Of a stretch of DNA of 64,000 nucleotides, positions 15,095-25,925 are shown piece by piece. The stretch lies in assembly GCA_963815375.1 (NCBI GenBank), contig CAWFGX010000001.1:1426001-1490000 (forward strand), given 5' to 3'. The stretch comes from JASHPR01 sp963815375 (GTDB lineage Bacteria; Actinomycetota; Actinomycetes; Streptosporangiales; Streptosporangiaceae). Position 1 is the first letter of the stretch; each line of letters opens with the position of its first letter. A program made the translations under genes and the position numbers. The notes beneath the pieces are model-generated. The model saw only the letters and a program-made list of their open reading frames with translations. It did no database searches and had not been told where the DNA came from.

Positions 15095-17008
15095 ATGACT
15101 GACATCGAGCGGCTCTCCTACGACGTCGTGGTGATCGGGGCCGGCGGCTCGGGGTTGCGCGCCGCGATCGAGGCGCGGCAGGCGGGCAAGAAGACCGCGA
15201 TCATCTCCAAGTCGCTGTTCGGCAAGGCGCACACCGTCATGGCCGAAGGCGGCTGCGCGGCCGCCATGGGCAACGTCAACCCGAACGACAACTGGCAGGT
15301 CCACTTCCGCGACACCATGCGCGGCGGGAAGTTCCTGAACAACTGGCGGATGGCTGAGCTGCACGCCAAAGAGGCCCCGGACCGGGTCTACGAGCTCGAG
15401 GCCTGGGGCGCGCTGTTCGACCGCACCAAGGACGGCAAGATCAGCCAGCGCAACTTCGGCGGGCACCAGTACCCGCGGCTGGCGCACGTGGGGGACCGCA
15501 CCGGCCTGGAGATGATCCGCACCCTGCAGCAGCGGGTCGTCGCCCTGCAGCAGGAGGACGCCCGCGCCCACGGGGACCCGGAGGCGATGATCAAAGTCTT
15601 TGCCGAGACCACGATCACCCAGCTGGCCAAGGACTCCGGCCGGATCGCTGGCGCGTTCGGCTACCTCCGCGACACCGGGAAGTTCGTGCTGTTCGAGGCG
15701 CCCGCGATCATCCTGGCCACCGGCGGGATCGGGAAGACCTTCAAGGTCACCTCCAACTCCTGGGAGTACACGGGCGACGGCCACGCGCTCGCACTGCTGG
15801 CCGGGGCGACCCTGCTCAACATGGAGTTCGTGCAGTTCCACCCCACGCACATGGTCTGGCCGCTGTCGGTCCGGGGGCTGCTGGTCACCGAGTCGGTCCG
15901 CGGCGACGGCGGGGTGCTGCGCAACTCCGAGGGCAAGCGGTACATGTTCGGCTACGTGCCTGACGTGTTCCGGGCCCAGTACGCCGAGACCGAGGAAGAG
16001 GCCGACCGCTGGTACACCGACCCGGACAACAACCGGCGCCCGCCGGAGCTGCTGCCAAGGGACGAGGTTGCCCGGGCGAACAACGCCGAGGTCAAGGCGG
16101 GGCGCGGGTCGCCGCACGGCGGGGTGTTCCTGGACATCGCCAGCCGCCTCCCGGCCGAGGAGATCCTGCGGCGGCTGCCGTCCATGCACCACCAGTTCAA
16201 GGAACTCGCTGACGTCGACATCACCAAGGAGCCGATGGAGGTCGGCCCGGCCCAGCACTACGTGATGGGCGGCGTGGAGGTCGACCCGGACACTGGCGAG
16301 TCCAAGGTTCCGGGCCTGTTCGCGGCGGGCGAGGTCTCCGGCGGGATGCACGGATCTAACCGGCTCGGCGGCAACTCACTGTCCGACCTGCTGGTGTTCG
16401 GCCGCCGGGCGGCGATAGGCGCGGCCGCGTACCTGGACGGGCTGGACTCGCGGGGCGGCGAGCGGCCGCGGGCTGGCGACGCGCAGCTGGACCAGGCGCG
16501 GGCGGAGGCTCTCGCCCCGCTTGAGCGGGCCGGCGGGGAGAACCCGTACGCGGTCCACTCCGAGGTCCAGCAGGTCATGAGCGACATGGTCGGCATCATC
16601 CGCACCGAGGACGAGATCAAGACCGCGCTCGCCGAGCTCGAGAAGCTGCGGGAGCGGGCCGGCCAGGTCAGCGCTGAGGGCGGCGCCGCCTACAACCCCG
16701 GCTGGCACCTGGCCCTCGACCTGCGCAACATCGTGCTGATCGCGGACTGCGTGGCCCAGGCAGCACTGGAGCGCCAGGAGAGCCGCGGCGGGCACACCCG
16801 GAACGACTTCCCGGAGATGTCGCCGGAATGGCGCAAGGTCAACCTGGTCTGCTCGCTGGACGGCGACCGGGTGGTCCTCAAGCAGCAGCCGATGAAGCCG
16901 ATGCGACCCGATCTGCTCGGCCTGTTCGACGTGAGCGAGCTGACGAAGTACTACACCGAGGAAGAGCTGCCGCCCGTCCCAGCGGCGGCCGAGGAGACAA
17001 GCAAATGA
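15095..17008 (+). CDS. sdhA: Succinate dehydrogenase / fumarate reductase flavoprotein subunit
   Basis: A 637-residue flavoprotein starting 10 bases after sdhC. The N-terminal Rossmann motif is VVIGAGGSGLRAA, and the FAD-attachment segment is KAHTVMAEGG (His near residue 49). The dicarboxylate site includes FVQFHPTH and ESVRGDGG, and the second FAD-binding part is HGSNRLGGNSLSDLLVFG. It oxidises succinate to fumarate and passes electrons to the iron-sulfur subunit encoded next. Overlap with sdhB (ATGA at 17005) couples their translation. All catalytic segments look intact. Confidence 0.95.
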   Translation: MTDIERLSYDVVVIGAGGSGLRAAIEARQAGKKTAIISKSLFGKAHTVMAEGGCAAAMGNVNPNDNWQVHFRDTMRGGKFLNNWRMAELHAKEAPDRVYELEAWGALFDRTKDGKISQRNFGGHQYPRLAHVGDRTGLEMIRTLQQRVVALQQEDARAHGDPEAMIKVFAETTITQLAKDSGRIAGAFGYLRDTGKFVLFEAPAIILATGGIGKTFKVTSNSWEYTGDGHALALLAGATLLNMEFVQFHPTHMVWPLSVRGLLVTESVRGDGGVLRNSEGKRYMFGYVPDVFRAQYAETEEEADRWYTDPDNNRRPPELLPRDEVARANNAEVKAGRGSPHGGVFLDIASRLPAEEILRRLPSMHHQFKELADVDITKEPMEVGPAQHYVMGGVEVDPDTGESKVPGLFAAGEVSGGMHGSNRLGGNSLSDLLVFGRRAAIGAAAYLDGLDSRGGERPRAGDAQLDQARAEALAPLERAGGENPYAVHSEVQQVMSDMVGIIRTEDEIKTALAELEKLRERAGQVSAEGGAAYNPGWHLALDLRNIVLIADCVAQAALERQESRGGHTRNDFPEMSPEWRKVNLVCSLDGDRVVLKQQPMKPMRPDLLGLFDVSELTKYYTEEELPPVPAAAEETSK

Positions 17009-17811
17009 CTGAGCCGGTGACGACACAGAGCGAGAAGGTAGCTCTCCGGGTATGGCGGGGCGACGCCGGGCAGGGCGGCCTGACCGACTACCAGGTCGAG
17101 GCCAACGATGGCGACGTGGTCCTTGACCTGCTGCACCGGCTGCAGGCCACCCAGACGGGCGACCTTGCCGTGCGCTGGAACTGCAAGGCCGGCAAGTGCG
17201 GCTCCTGCTCGATGGAGATCAACGGGCGGCCGCGGCTGGCCTGCATGACGCGGATATCGATTTTCGAGCCAGGTGAGCCGATCACGATCACGCCGCTGCG
17301 GACCTTCCCGGTGATCAGGGACCTGGTCACGGACGTCTCGTTCAACTATGCCAAGGCGCGGGAGATCCCCTCGTTTGCTCCGGACTCCTCGGTTGGGCTG
17401 GGTGAGTTCCGGATGCAGCAGGTGGATGTGCAGCGGTCGCAGGAGTTCCGTAAGTGCATCGAATGTTATCTATGCCAGAACGTCTGCCACGTCATCCGTG
17501 ACCACCCGGAGAACGAGCGCCCATTTGCGGGCCCGCGGTTCCTGATGCGGATAGCCGAACTCGAGATGCACCCGGCCGACACCGCCGACCGGCGCGACAT
17601 CGCTCAGGATGACTTCGGCCTCGGCTACTGCAACATCACCAAGTGCTGCACCGAAGTCTGCCCGGAGCACATCAAGATCACCGACAACGCACTGATCCCG
17701 ATGAAGGAGCGGGTCGCGGACCGCAAGTACGACCCGCTGGTCTGGCTCGGCTCGAAGATCTCCCGCCGTCCCCGCTCCTCCGGCACTCCCGCCGTTCCCG
17801 GCAAGGAGTAG
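17005..17811 (+). CDS. sdhB: Succinate dehydrogenase iron-sulfur subunit
   Basis: A 268-residue ferredoxin-like protein beginning at ATG 17005, overlapping the sdhA stop by four bases. The plant-type [2Fe-2S] domain carries NCKAGKCGSCSM and RLACMTR. The C-terminal half carries the cysteines of the [4Fe-4S] and [3Fe-4S] clusters in CIECYLCQNVC and CNITKCCTEVCPEH. It relays electrons from the SdhA flavin to the membrane anchor. The operon ends here; a GC-rich hairpin follows at 17859. Confidence 0.95.
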   Translation: MTEPVTTQSEKVALRVWRGDAGQGGLTDYQVEANDGDVVLDLLHRLQATQTGDLAVRWNCKAGKCGSCSMEINGRPRLACMTRISIFEPGEPITITPLRTFPVIRDLVTDVSFNYAKAREIPSFAPDSSVGLGEFRMQQVDVQRSQEFRKCIECYLCQNVCHVIRDHPENERPFAGPRFLMRIAELEMHPADTADRRDIAQDDFGLGYCNITKCCTEVCPEHIKITDNALIPMKERVADRKYDPLVWLGSKISRRPRSSGTPAVPGKE

Positions 17812-17858
17812 TGCTCGCGGCTCAGCCAGCTGGGCCGCGTAAGTACGTGCATGTAGAA

Positions 17859-17893
17859 GCGCGGCGGGCAGCCTCACGTGCGGCCCGCCGCGC
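17859..17893. terminator. GC-rich hairpin between sdhB and a convergent gene
   Basis: GCGCGGCGGGC and GCCCGCCGCGC form an 11-base perfect stem around a 13-base loop. It sits immediately after the sdhCAB operon and touches the stop codon of the convergent secreted-protein gene, so it can end transcription from both sides. No T-tract is present. Confidence 0.55.
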
Positions 17894-18589
17894 TCAGTTC
17901 ACGAAGACGTGGGGGTTTCCTGTCGCGCTTGTGTCCGCGAGCGGACCATAGCTCGCCGAGATCGATGCTGTCGCCCCGTTGCAGGTGCCGTCTGACCCTG
18001 ATGCCACCGTGTCGATCGGCTGATTGGTGAACGCAATGACCGACCCAGTGTTCGAGGCAGCGCCCGTCATCTTCGCAGCCGAGAAGATGCAGGTCACGGC
18101 CCCGACGACTGGAGCGGTGACAGCGAGCGTCACCTTTGGGGACGTGACGGTGACTGGGTCGCCCACGGCATCACTGATCGTCGTCTTGTGAGGTACGCCG
18201 AACTTCACGCTCTGCACGCTGATCGTGACACCAGAAATGCCGGTGAGATCCGCCGTGCAGTCGGCGGCCGGGACGGTCAGCGACGTCAGCGACAACGAAG
18301 CGGTACCGGGCCGGGCCGGGTCAGCCGTGACCTTCGTGGTGAAGGTTGACTTGGTGCAGGTGATCTCGATCGTGACCGAGAAGGAGGGATAGGAGAAAGC
18401 AAGCGTGAATGGCTTGCCTGTCTCCAGTCCGGCCTTGAGGACCGCGTTGACGGCTACGTTGGTTCCTCCGGTCTTGCGGGTGGTCAGCACGTGAGGCGTG
18501 GTGGCAGCCCATGCCGCTGCCACCGGGGCCACGATCACCAGCGCCGCGGCCGCCGCCGTCGTGGCCAGAAGCCGGTGAGTCATTCGCAT
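17894..18589 (-). CDS. Secreted protein of unknown function (compact paralogue)
   Basis: A 231-residue protein with AGAAAGAGG seven bases before ATG 18589. A signal peptide (LLATTAAAAALVIVAPVAAAWA) is followed by an all-beta-looking Thr/Ser/Val-rich domain with four cysteines (EITCTKS, ADCTAD, VTCIFS, GTCNGA), probably two disulfides. The N-terminal VLTT..TGGTNVAVNAVLKAGLETG and C-terminal GPLADTSATGNPHVFVN recur in the next gene upstream, its larger paralogue. The family resembles surface proteins of spore-forming actinomycetes but I cannot name a function. Confidence 0.75.
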   Translation of the reverse strand: MRMTHRLLATTAAAAALVIVAPVAAAWAATTPHVLTTRKTGGTNVAVNAVLKAGLETGKPFTLAFSYPSFSVTIEITCTKSTFTTKVTADPARPGTASLSLTSLTVPAADCTADLTGISGVTISVQSVKFGVPHKTTISDAVGDPVTVTSPKVTLAVTAPVVGAVTCIFSAAKMTGAASNTGSVIAFTNQPIDTVASGSDGTCNGATASISASYGPLADTSATGNPHVFVN

Positions 18590-18664
18590 TGGGTTGACCT
18601 CTTTCTGGTTAATTCCGAAACCGCGCTAGTGGCATGGCCAACGCGGCTGCGGGACGTGCGCGGG

Positions 18665-20062
<1,398 letters not shown>

Positions 20063-20294
20063 ACCCTTTCTGACTTAACTTCTGCTGCTTCGCAGTTATT
20101 GCTCATACTTAATGGAGATTTATGAGCAGATGGTAGATGGTAGTAGGTCAGCCCGGCAGTGGCCCGCACTACTGGCAGGTAGCTTGGATCAGCTTTGGCG
20201 CACACCCGGCGGGGGAGGCGACACCCGGCGGAGCTGGCTTGAATATCCTGGCTGCCGCGGAGCGAGGCGTAGGCCTCCGGAGTGAAGGGCTGCC

Positions 20295-21421
20295 ATGTCG
20301 CACATGACCTACCTGGAGGCCTCGGTCGTCGGGCTCATCCAGGGCGTGACCGAGCTGTTCCCCGTGTCGAGCCTCGGCCACAACGTGCTCATACCCGCGC
20401 TTGTCGGGGGCAGCTGGTCCGCTGATCTGAACGTCGCCTCGCCGGAGTCGCCGTACCTGGCGTTCATTGTCGGACTGCACGTCGCGACCGCGATCGCGCT
20501 AGTGATCTACTTCTGGCGGGACTGGGTCCGGATCATCGGCGGATTCTTCAGCTCCATCCGGCACGGGCAGGTTGAGACCGTTGACCAGAAGCTGGCCTGG
20601 ATGATCATTGTGGCCACGATCCCGGTCGGGATCGTCGGCCTGGTGTTCGAGCACGAATTCCGGGTGCTATTCGGCAAGCCGATCCGGGCGGCGATCTTCC
20701 TGCTCATCAATGGCCTGATCCTGTTCGCCGGTGAGAAGTTCCGGACCAGCAAGTCGAAGGCTGCTGACGCCGCCATCGCGGCAGGCACGCACCCGGCGAA
20801 CGCCGATCCCGCCGCTGACAGCGCGGTCTCTGCGGCGGCCGCCACCCCGGCAGCGGCGGCCGCAGCCTCGGGCACGGCGACGTCGGGGAACACTGTGCCT
20901 GGCGGGCCGGCCCGGGCGAGCCGGCGGCCGCTGGCGCCGCCCAGATCAGGGGCAGCAGTGGCCCGGCTTCGCACGCCTCTGGGCACCGGGCCGCCCGGAA
21001 GCTGGAAATCTCCGACGCCATACAGTCCGACCAGCGGGTGTCCGCGCTGGGCCTCGTGCAGGCGCTGGTTATCGGGTCGGCGCAGATCCTCGCGCTGCTG
21101 GCCGGGATCAGCCGCGACGGGGTAGTCATGGTCACCGGCATGTTCCGCGGCCTGTCCCGCGAGGACGCCGCCCGTTTCTCGTTCCTGCTCTCGACCCCGG
21201 TCATCTTCGCGGCCGGAGCGCTCAAGGTCGGCGACCTGCTGGGCCCGCTTGGCAATGGCATCCGCGGCCAGGTGCTAGTCGGCAGCATCCTGTCCGGCAT
21301 CGGCGCCTACCTGGCGGTGCGGTTCCTCATGCGCTACTTCCAGACCCGAACGCTGACGCCGTTCGCCATCTACTGCATCGTGTTCGGCCTCGGCAGCATT
21401 ATTTACCTAAAATTGAAGTGA
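20295..21421 (+). pseudogene. uppP: Undecaprenyl-diphosphatase gene with an internal frameshift
   Basis: The first frame from ATG 20295 gives the N-terminal half of UppP/BacA: EASVVGLIQGVTELFPVSSLGH, a helix at WMIIVATIPVGIVGLVF, and IRAAIFLLINGLILFAGEKF, then an Ala-rich linker. The second half (KLEISDAIQS, AQILALLAGISRDG, ARFSFLLSTPVIFAAGALK, ending at 21421) is in another frame, one base back. The switch must lie between about 20760 and 20940, in the linker; GGGG at 20885-20888 is a candidate. UppP recycles undecaprenyl pyrophosphate for cell-wall synthesis. Either the gene is broken, or one base is missing from the sequence. Both catalytic motifs are otherwise recognisable, although the usual SRSG is SRDG. 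Confidence 0.75.
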
Positions 21422-21459
21422 CGTACCGGGCATCCCTACCCAGACGGTACCGTTGCCGG

Positions 21460-21819
21460 GTGTCGTATGAACTATCCGAATTAACCCTTCGCATGGCCGG
21501 TGAGATCGGCCAGTCCTGGCTTGATCAGATCACCGCCGCGCACGGCCCTGCGCGCTGGCTAGCAGCCCTTGACCAGCATGTGGCCGAGGTCAGGGATGCC
21601 CTGACCCGCCCGAGGGATCCCGCATGCGGGCCGGGCAACTGGCTGGACGTACCCGGGCTCATGGCCTACGCCAGTGGCTTCGTCGAGGCAGCGGTGGCGA
21701 GCGGCTGGCAGCAGCCGCGGGACGGGGAGCCGGACTGGGAGTCGTTCCGCCTCGCTGCTGTGTGCCACCTCGTGCAGGAGGCGCAGGAGAAGGCCGGGAA
21801 CCTCCGCGGCGTCAGCTGA
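21460..21819 (+). CDS. DUF6401-like small protein
   Basis: A 119-residue soluble protein from GTG 21460, preceded by a CCGGG stretch; ATG 21494 is an alternative. It has a helical layout with LDQITAAHGPARWLAALDQH, AEVRDALT, LMAYASGFVEAAVASGW and a C-terminal helix VCHLVQEAQEKAGN. The pattern DQH..EVRDAL with a later AYA.GF resembles the actinobacterial DUF6401 family, whose function is unknown. It follows uppP by 38 bases and may share its transcript. Confidence 0.55.
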   Translation: MSYELSELTLRMAGEIGQSWLDQITAAHGPARWLAALDQHVAEVRDALTRPRDPACGPGNWLDVPGLMAYASGFVEAAVASGWQQPRDGEPDWESFRLAAVCHLVQEAQEKAGNLRGVS

Positions 21820-21880
21820 ATCCGAGGCCGGTACACGTTCTGCCCCATGAATTTCGGGCCAGGCGGTTAGCGTCCGCCCG

Positions 21881-21915
21881 GGCCTGGGTCCGCAGGTAGC
21901 CTGCGGACCCAGGCC
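21881..21915. terminator. Strong bidirectional hairpin terminator
   Basis: GGCCTGGGTCCGCAGG and its exact complement CCTGCGGACCCAGGCC form a perfect 16-base stem with a TAG loop. It lies between the end of the DUF6401-like gene and the convergent end of the sigma-factor operon, so it can serve both. Confidence 0.75.
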
Positions 21916-21925
21916 GGCCTCGCGG

Positions 21926-23044
21926 TCAGGGAAGCTGTCCTGGCTGCTGCACGATCGCAGAGGAGAGCAGCGCCTCCCAGCCCAGCACCTGGCCTTGCTT
22001 GATGTACCGGGTGCCGTCGGTACCGGTGTCCGTGTGCGCCTGTGTAGAGACGGACTCGTCGCCCATGTAGGTGTAGGTCACCGGGTTGATGACGAACTCC
22101 TGCTTGTACCAGCCGTCGATCACCATGTACAGGCCGATCCCGGAACGGCCCGCCAGGTCGGTCCCGCTGTCGAACTGAACGCCCGGCAGCTGTTCCAGGA
22201 CGTGGTACATGGCGGCCGCCAGCTTCGGCGGGATCCAGACGCCGTCGTTCTCTGACTGAAGCAGGTTGGCGATCGCATTGAAGATCGCGACGTTATCCGG
22301 CGTCGAGTACCAGGGCATCGACGGCAGGTTGTCCGCGAGGATCACGGACTCCAGCTGCGCCGGGTCGGTGGGCAGCGAGTTCAGGTACGAGTAGGTGACG
22401 CTCTTCCAGCCGCCGATCGTCCCGCCACCCGAGTGACTGAAACCCAGCCGGCTGTGCACGACCGTGCTGGCCGGGAGACTGGCGGGAAAACCCGGCAGGC
22501 CCGCCACCTCGGTCCCGTCGACGCGGTACCACTGCAGGCCGTCGATCCGCTCGTCCGGGGGGCCGAACATGAACCCTCCGCCGCCCGCAGAGGAGGCCGC
22601 GGTCTCGGTCTTGACGAAGACCCACTCGTTCCCTGTCGGGGCTGGGCCTGACGATGCGGCCGCTGCCCGGGTTGCGTAATCGACGAGCTCCGCCTCAGTG
22701 CCCGCCCGGCCGAAGCTGGGACGGGCAAGATCCGGCAGCGGGGCCATTGGCCGGCCAGTCCAGGCAACGGACGGCTGTACCAGCCCCGGCTTGGCTCCCC
22801 TGACCGCGATAACCACGACGGCGCCGGCTACACACGCGGCGACCGCTACCAGGCCGGCCAGCCCCACTCGCAGCCCCCGGTGCTGTCGTCGCAATGCCCG
22901 GCCCGGTGTGCTGGAATGCCCTCCGCCGGTGGATCGGCGCGCCGGGCGGCTGACCTCTGCCAGCAGCAGTCGCTCGGCGGCGGGGCTCGGAGGTGCCAGC
23001 GGCACCTCATCACGCAATGTCATCAGCAGCTCAAGCTCGTTCAT
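21926..23044 (-). CDS. CU044_5270-like membrane protein, partner of the ECF sigma factor
   Basis: A 372-residue protein. ATG 23044 (MNELELLMTLRDEVP) overlaps the sigma-factor stop by one base (TGATG); a GTG one codon earlier is the other option. It has a short cytoplasmic N-terminus of about 60 residues, one membrane helix (VGLAGLVAVAACVAGAVVVIA), and a large extracytoplasmic domain with conserved aromatic stretches (EWVFVKTET, DGLQWYRVDG, EQLPGV, GWYKQEFVINP). This architecture and coupling to a SigE-like ECF gene is standard for the CU044_5270 family, thought to act as anti-sigma or sensor partners. Confidence 0.75.
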   Translation of the reverse strand: MNELELLMTLRDEVPLAPPSPAAERLLLAEVSRPARRSTGGGHSSTPGRALRRQHRGLRVGLAGLVAVAACVAGAVVVIAVRGAKPGLVQPSVAWTGRPMAPLPDLARPSFGRAGTEAELVDYATRAAAASSGPAPTGNEWVFVKTETAASSAGGGGFMFGPPDERIDGLQWYRVDGTEVAGLPGFPASLPASTVVHSRLGFSHSGGGTIGGWKSVTYSYLNSLPTDPAQLESVILADNLPSMPWYSTPDNVAIFNAIANLLQSENDGVWIPPKLAAAMYHVLEQLPGVQFDSGTDLAGRSGIGLYMVIDGWYKQEFVINPVTYTYMGDESVSTQAHTDTGTDGTRYIKQGQVLGWEALLSSAIVQQPGQLP

Positions 23045-23691
23045 CACAGGTCTCCTTCAGCGGGCAGGCTGGCAGGGCTGGCAGAGGGTTCTGGCGAAGC
23101 GGGATCCAGGTCGGCGAGCTGACCGCGCAGCCGCCTGCGGGCCCGGCTTATCCTCGACTGGACTGTGCCGAGCGGCACCCCCGTGGCCATTGCCACCTGG
23201 CCGTAGCTCAGCCCGGCCCAGGCGACGAGCAGCAGCGCGTCGCGCTGTACCACTGGCAGCCTGGCCAGCGCGGCGGCCAGCCGCGTCTTCGCGTGGCCAG
23301 CGGTGACCGCGGCGTCGACCTGGTCGGTGAACGGCTCCGTCACCGGGTCGGTGCCGGTACGGGCGAGCATCCGGAGATGCGCGAGCTCGCTGCGCCGGTA
23401 ACGGCCAACCATGTTCGTCGCGATGCCGTAGAGCCAGGGCAGGCAGTCACGCCCGTCCTGCCGGTAAGCCGCGCGCTGCCGGAACGCAATCAGGAAGGTC
23501 TCGGCCACCACATCATCGGCCGGCTGCGGGCCGATCCGCCGGGTGACGTAGCGCTGGATGGCGGGCGCGTGCCTGCGGAACAGCACCGCGAACTGCTCGG
23601 GATCGGACAGTGACCGGGCGACAACCGCGGCATCGTCGTCGGGTGCGGCGTGGCCCGCGGCAGCGGTGGAACTGCGGGCGTCGGGACTCAT
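23044..23691 (-). CDS. ECF RNA polymerase sigma factor
   Basis: A 215-residue sigma-70 family protein. ATG 23691 is chosen because CGGAAGG stands six bases upstream; a longer frame would start at 23718. Region 2 is visible at about residues 25-95 (EQFAVLFRRHAPAIQRYV, ADDVVAETFLIAFRQ, PWLYGIATNMVGRYRR) and region 4 at 135-190 (ARLPVVQRDALLLVAWAGLS, MATGVPLGTVQSRISRARRR). There is no region 3. Translation is coupled to the membrane partner encoded next, so activity is probably controlled at the membrane by an extracellular signal. Confidence 0.9.
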   Translation of the reverse strand: MSPDARSSTAAAGHAAPDDDAAVVARSLSDPEQFAVLFRRHAPAIQRYVTRRIGPQPADDVVAETFLIAFRQRAAYRQDGRDCLPWLYGIATNMVGRYRRSELAHLRMLARTGTDPVTEPFTDQVDAAVTAGHAKTRLAAALARLPVVQRDALLLVAWAGLSYGQVAMATGVPLGTVQSRISRARRRLRGQLADLDPASPEPSASPASLPAEGDL

Positions 23692-23791
23692 AGGCAGCCT
23701 TCCGGACAGGGACCACAAGGTCAGGACACCTGTCTTTGCCAGCTGGCCCGCCGCTTGTTCCCGTCCTCGGCCGAATTGCCTGGCGCGGTGC

Positions 23792-25660
23792 CTACTCGCC
23801 GCGGGAGCGCCGCGCCCGCAGGCGCGCCCGCTCCTTCGCGTCCAGCACCAGCTTGCGCAGCCGCACAGCCGCCGGGGTCACCTCGGCGCACTCGCCGTCG
23901 GCGCAGAACTCCAGAGCCTGCTCCAGCGACAGCAGCCGCGGCGGCACCAGCCGCTCGAGCTCCTCCCCCGTCGACTGGCGCACGTTCGTCAGCTTCCGCT
24001 CCCGGGTGATGTTCACGTCCATGTCGTCGGACCGGGTGTTCTCGCCGACGATCATCCCCTCGTACACCTCGGTGCCGGGCTCGATGAACAGGGTGCCCCG
24101 CTCCTGCAGCGAGAACATCGCGTACGGCGTGGCCGAACCCGTCCGGTCGGCCACAAGCGACCCGGTCGGGCGCATCCGCATCGGCCCGAACCACGGCTCG
24201 TAGCCGTCGAACACATGGTGGGCGATGCCAGTCCCCCGGGTGTCGGTGAGGAACTGGGTCCGGAACCCGATCAGCCCGCGGGCCGGGACCACGAACTCCA
24301 GCCGTACCCAGCCGGTGCCGTGGTTGGTCATGCTCTCCATGCGCCCCTTGCGCTGGGCGAGCAGCGATGTCACCGCGCCGAGGTACTCCTCGGGCACGTC
24401 CACGGACAGCCGCTCCACGGGCTCGTGCAGCTCCCCGTCCACCTCGCGGGTGACCACGGTCGGCCGGCCGACGGTGAGCTCGTACCCTTCCCGGCGCATA
24501 GTCTCCACCAGCACGGCGAGCGCCAGCTCGCCGCGGCCCTGCACCTCCCAGGTGTCTGGCCGCTCGGTGGGCAGCACCACGACCGACACGTTGCCGACCA
24601 GTTCGCGGTCCAGCCGGTCGCGCACCATCCGGGCGGTGACCTTGCTGCCCTTCTCGCGGCCGACCAGCGGCGAGGTGTTCACCCCGATCGTCATCGAGAT
24701 CGCCGGCTCGTCCACGGTGATCAGCGGCAGCGGCCGCGGGTCGTCCGGGTCGGCCAGCGTCTCGCCGATCATGATGTCGCTGATGCCGGCCACCGCGATG
24801 ATGTCGCCGGCCGCCGCGCTGGTCACCGGAACGCGTTCCAGAGCCTCGGTACGGAACAGCTCGGTGATCTTGACTCGCTCGATGGAGCCGTCCCGCCGGC
24901 ACCACGCGGCCTGCTGGCCCTTGGTGATCGTGCCGGACACCATCCGGCACAGCGCGATCCGGCCCAGGTAGGACGAGGCGTCCAGGTTGGTCACGTGCGC
25001 CCGCAGCGGCTCCTCGGGGTCGTAGGCGGGCGGCGGCACGGTGTCGCGCAGCACTGCGAACAGTGGCTCGAGGTCGGGGGAGTCGGGCATCGAGCCGTCG
25101 TCCGGCCGCCGCAGCGACGCCCGTCCGGCCCGCGCCGACGCGTACACGATCGGGAACTCGATCTGCTCCTCGGTCGCGTCCAGATCGAGGAACAGCTCGT
25201 AGCAGGCGTCCACGACCTCGGCGGTTCGCGCGTCCGGCCGGTCCACCTTGTTGATCACCAGGATCACCGGCAGCCGCGCCTGGAGGGTCTTGCGCAGCAC
25301 GAACCGGGTCTGCGGCAGCGGCCCCTCACTGGCGTCCACCAGCAGCAGCACGCCGTCGACCATGGACAGACCGCGCTCAACCTCGCCGCCGAAGTCCGCA
25401 TGGCCGGGCGTATCCACGATGTTGATCGTCAGCCCGCCATGACTCACCGCGGTGTTCTTGGCCAGGATCGTGATCCCTTTCTCCCGCTCCAGGTCGCCAG
25501 AGTCGAGCACCCGCTCAGCGACCTGGGCGCCCGCGCGGAACGCTCCTGACTGCCACAGCATCGCGTCGACCAGAGTGGTCTTTCCATGATCGACGTGCGC
25601 GACGATCGCGACGTTGCGCAGGTCGTCGCGGGTCGCGAGGCGGGCAGAGGTGGTAGGCAT
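23792..25660 (-). CDS. typA: Ribosome-associated GTPase BipA/TypA
   Basis: A 622-residue translational GTPase. The G domain shows AHVDHGKTTLVDAML (G1), GITILAKN (G2), DTPGHADFGGEVER (G3), NKVDRPDAR (G4) and YASARAG (G5). EF-G-like domains II, III and V follow, and the family-specific C-terminal domain begins near RGLIGFRTQFLTDTRG. It binds the 70S ribosome and is needed for growth at low temperature or under stress, and for ribosome assembly, in other bacteria. The gene is monocistronic, with an AT-rich promoter region upstream. Confidence 0.95.
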   Translation of the reverse strand: MPTTSARLATRDDLRNVAIVAHVDHGKTTLVDAMLWQSGAFRAGAQVAERVLDSGDLEREKGITILAKNTAVSHGGLTINIVDTPGHADFGGEVERGLSMVDGVLLLVDASEGPLPQTRFVLRKTLQARLPVILVINKVDRPDARTAEVVDACYELFLDLDATEEQIEFPIVYASARAGRASLRRPDDGSMPDSPDLEPLFAVLRDTVPPPAYDPEEPLRAHVTNLDASSYLGRIALCRMVSGTITKGQQAAWCRRDGSIERVKITELFRTEALERVPVTSAAAGDIIAVAGISDIMIGETLADPDDPRPLPLITVDEPAISMTIGVNTSPLVGREKGSKVTARMVRDRLDRELVGNVSVVVLPTERPDTWEVQGRGELALAVLVETMRREGYELTVGRPTVVTREVDGELHEPVERLSVDVPEEYLGAVTSLLAQRKGRMESMTNHGTGWVRLEFVVPARGLIGFRTQFLTDTRGTGIAHHVFDGYEPWFGPMRMRPTGSLVADRTGSATPYAMFSLQERGTLFIEPGTEVYEGMIVGENTRSDDMDVNITRERKLTNVRQSTGEELERLVPPRLLSLEQALEFCADGECAEVTPAAVRLRKLVLDAKERARLRARRSRGE

Positions 25661-25715
25661 GCGGCAATACTCCGGTTGGACAGGGAAAGCGCCATGATCA
25701 CGGCAAGCACAGCAT

Positions 25716-25741
25716 ATTCGTTCTGAATATCTATAACGAAT
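25716..25741 (-). promoter_or_regulatory. AT-rich inverted repeat in the typA promoter region
   Basis: ATTCGTT and AACGAAT form a perfect 7-base inverted repeat around a 12-base AT-rich spacer, 55 bases upstream of the typA start. On the minus strand the spacer holds TATAGAT, a plausible -10 element. It is a marked local drop in GC in an otherwise GC-rich region. It may be a promoter with an operator; no regulator can be named. Confidence 0.35.
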
Positions 25742-25882
25742 TCCGCCGCTCCCTCATGCCCCCAGGCCGACGTCGTCAGCGCCTGACGCCCTCCCCTCCC
25801 CCCGGCACCGCCAGCCCCGCAGGCCGCCCCGTAAGCACCGGCATCGGCAGCCCGCAGGCCGCCCGAGCCGCCGAGAGAGTGG

Positions 25883-25919
25883 TAAATTACTCGAATTTAC
25901 GTTCGATGAGACGTATCCT
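25883..25919 (+). promoter_or_regulatory. Putative leaderless promoter of the gene at 25926
   Basis: TATCCT (25914-25919) stands six bases before ATG 25926, the spacing expected for a -10 element of a leaderless mRNA, and no ribosome binding site is present. A perfect inverted repeat TAAATT-ACTCG-AATTTA (25883-25899) overlaps the -35 region and could be an operator. Confidence 0.4.
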
Positions 25920-25925
25920 GACTTC

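Noticed and set aside
23558..25549. 663-codon open frame opposite typA
   Set aside because: Antisense shadow of an unmistakable GTPase; no domain, no ribosome binding site.
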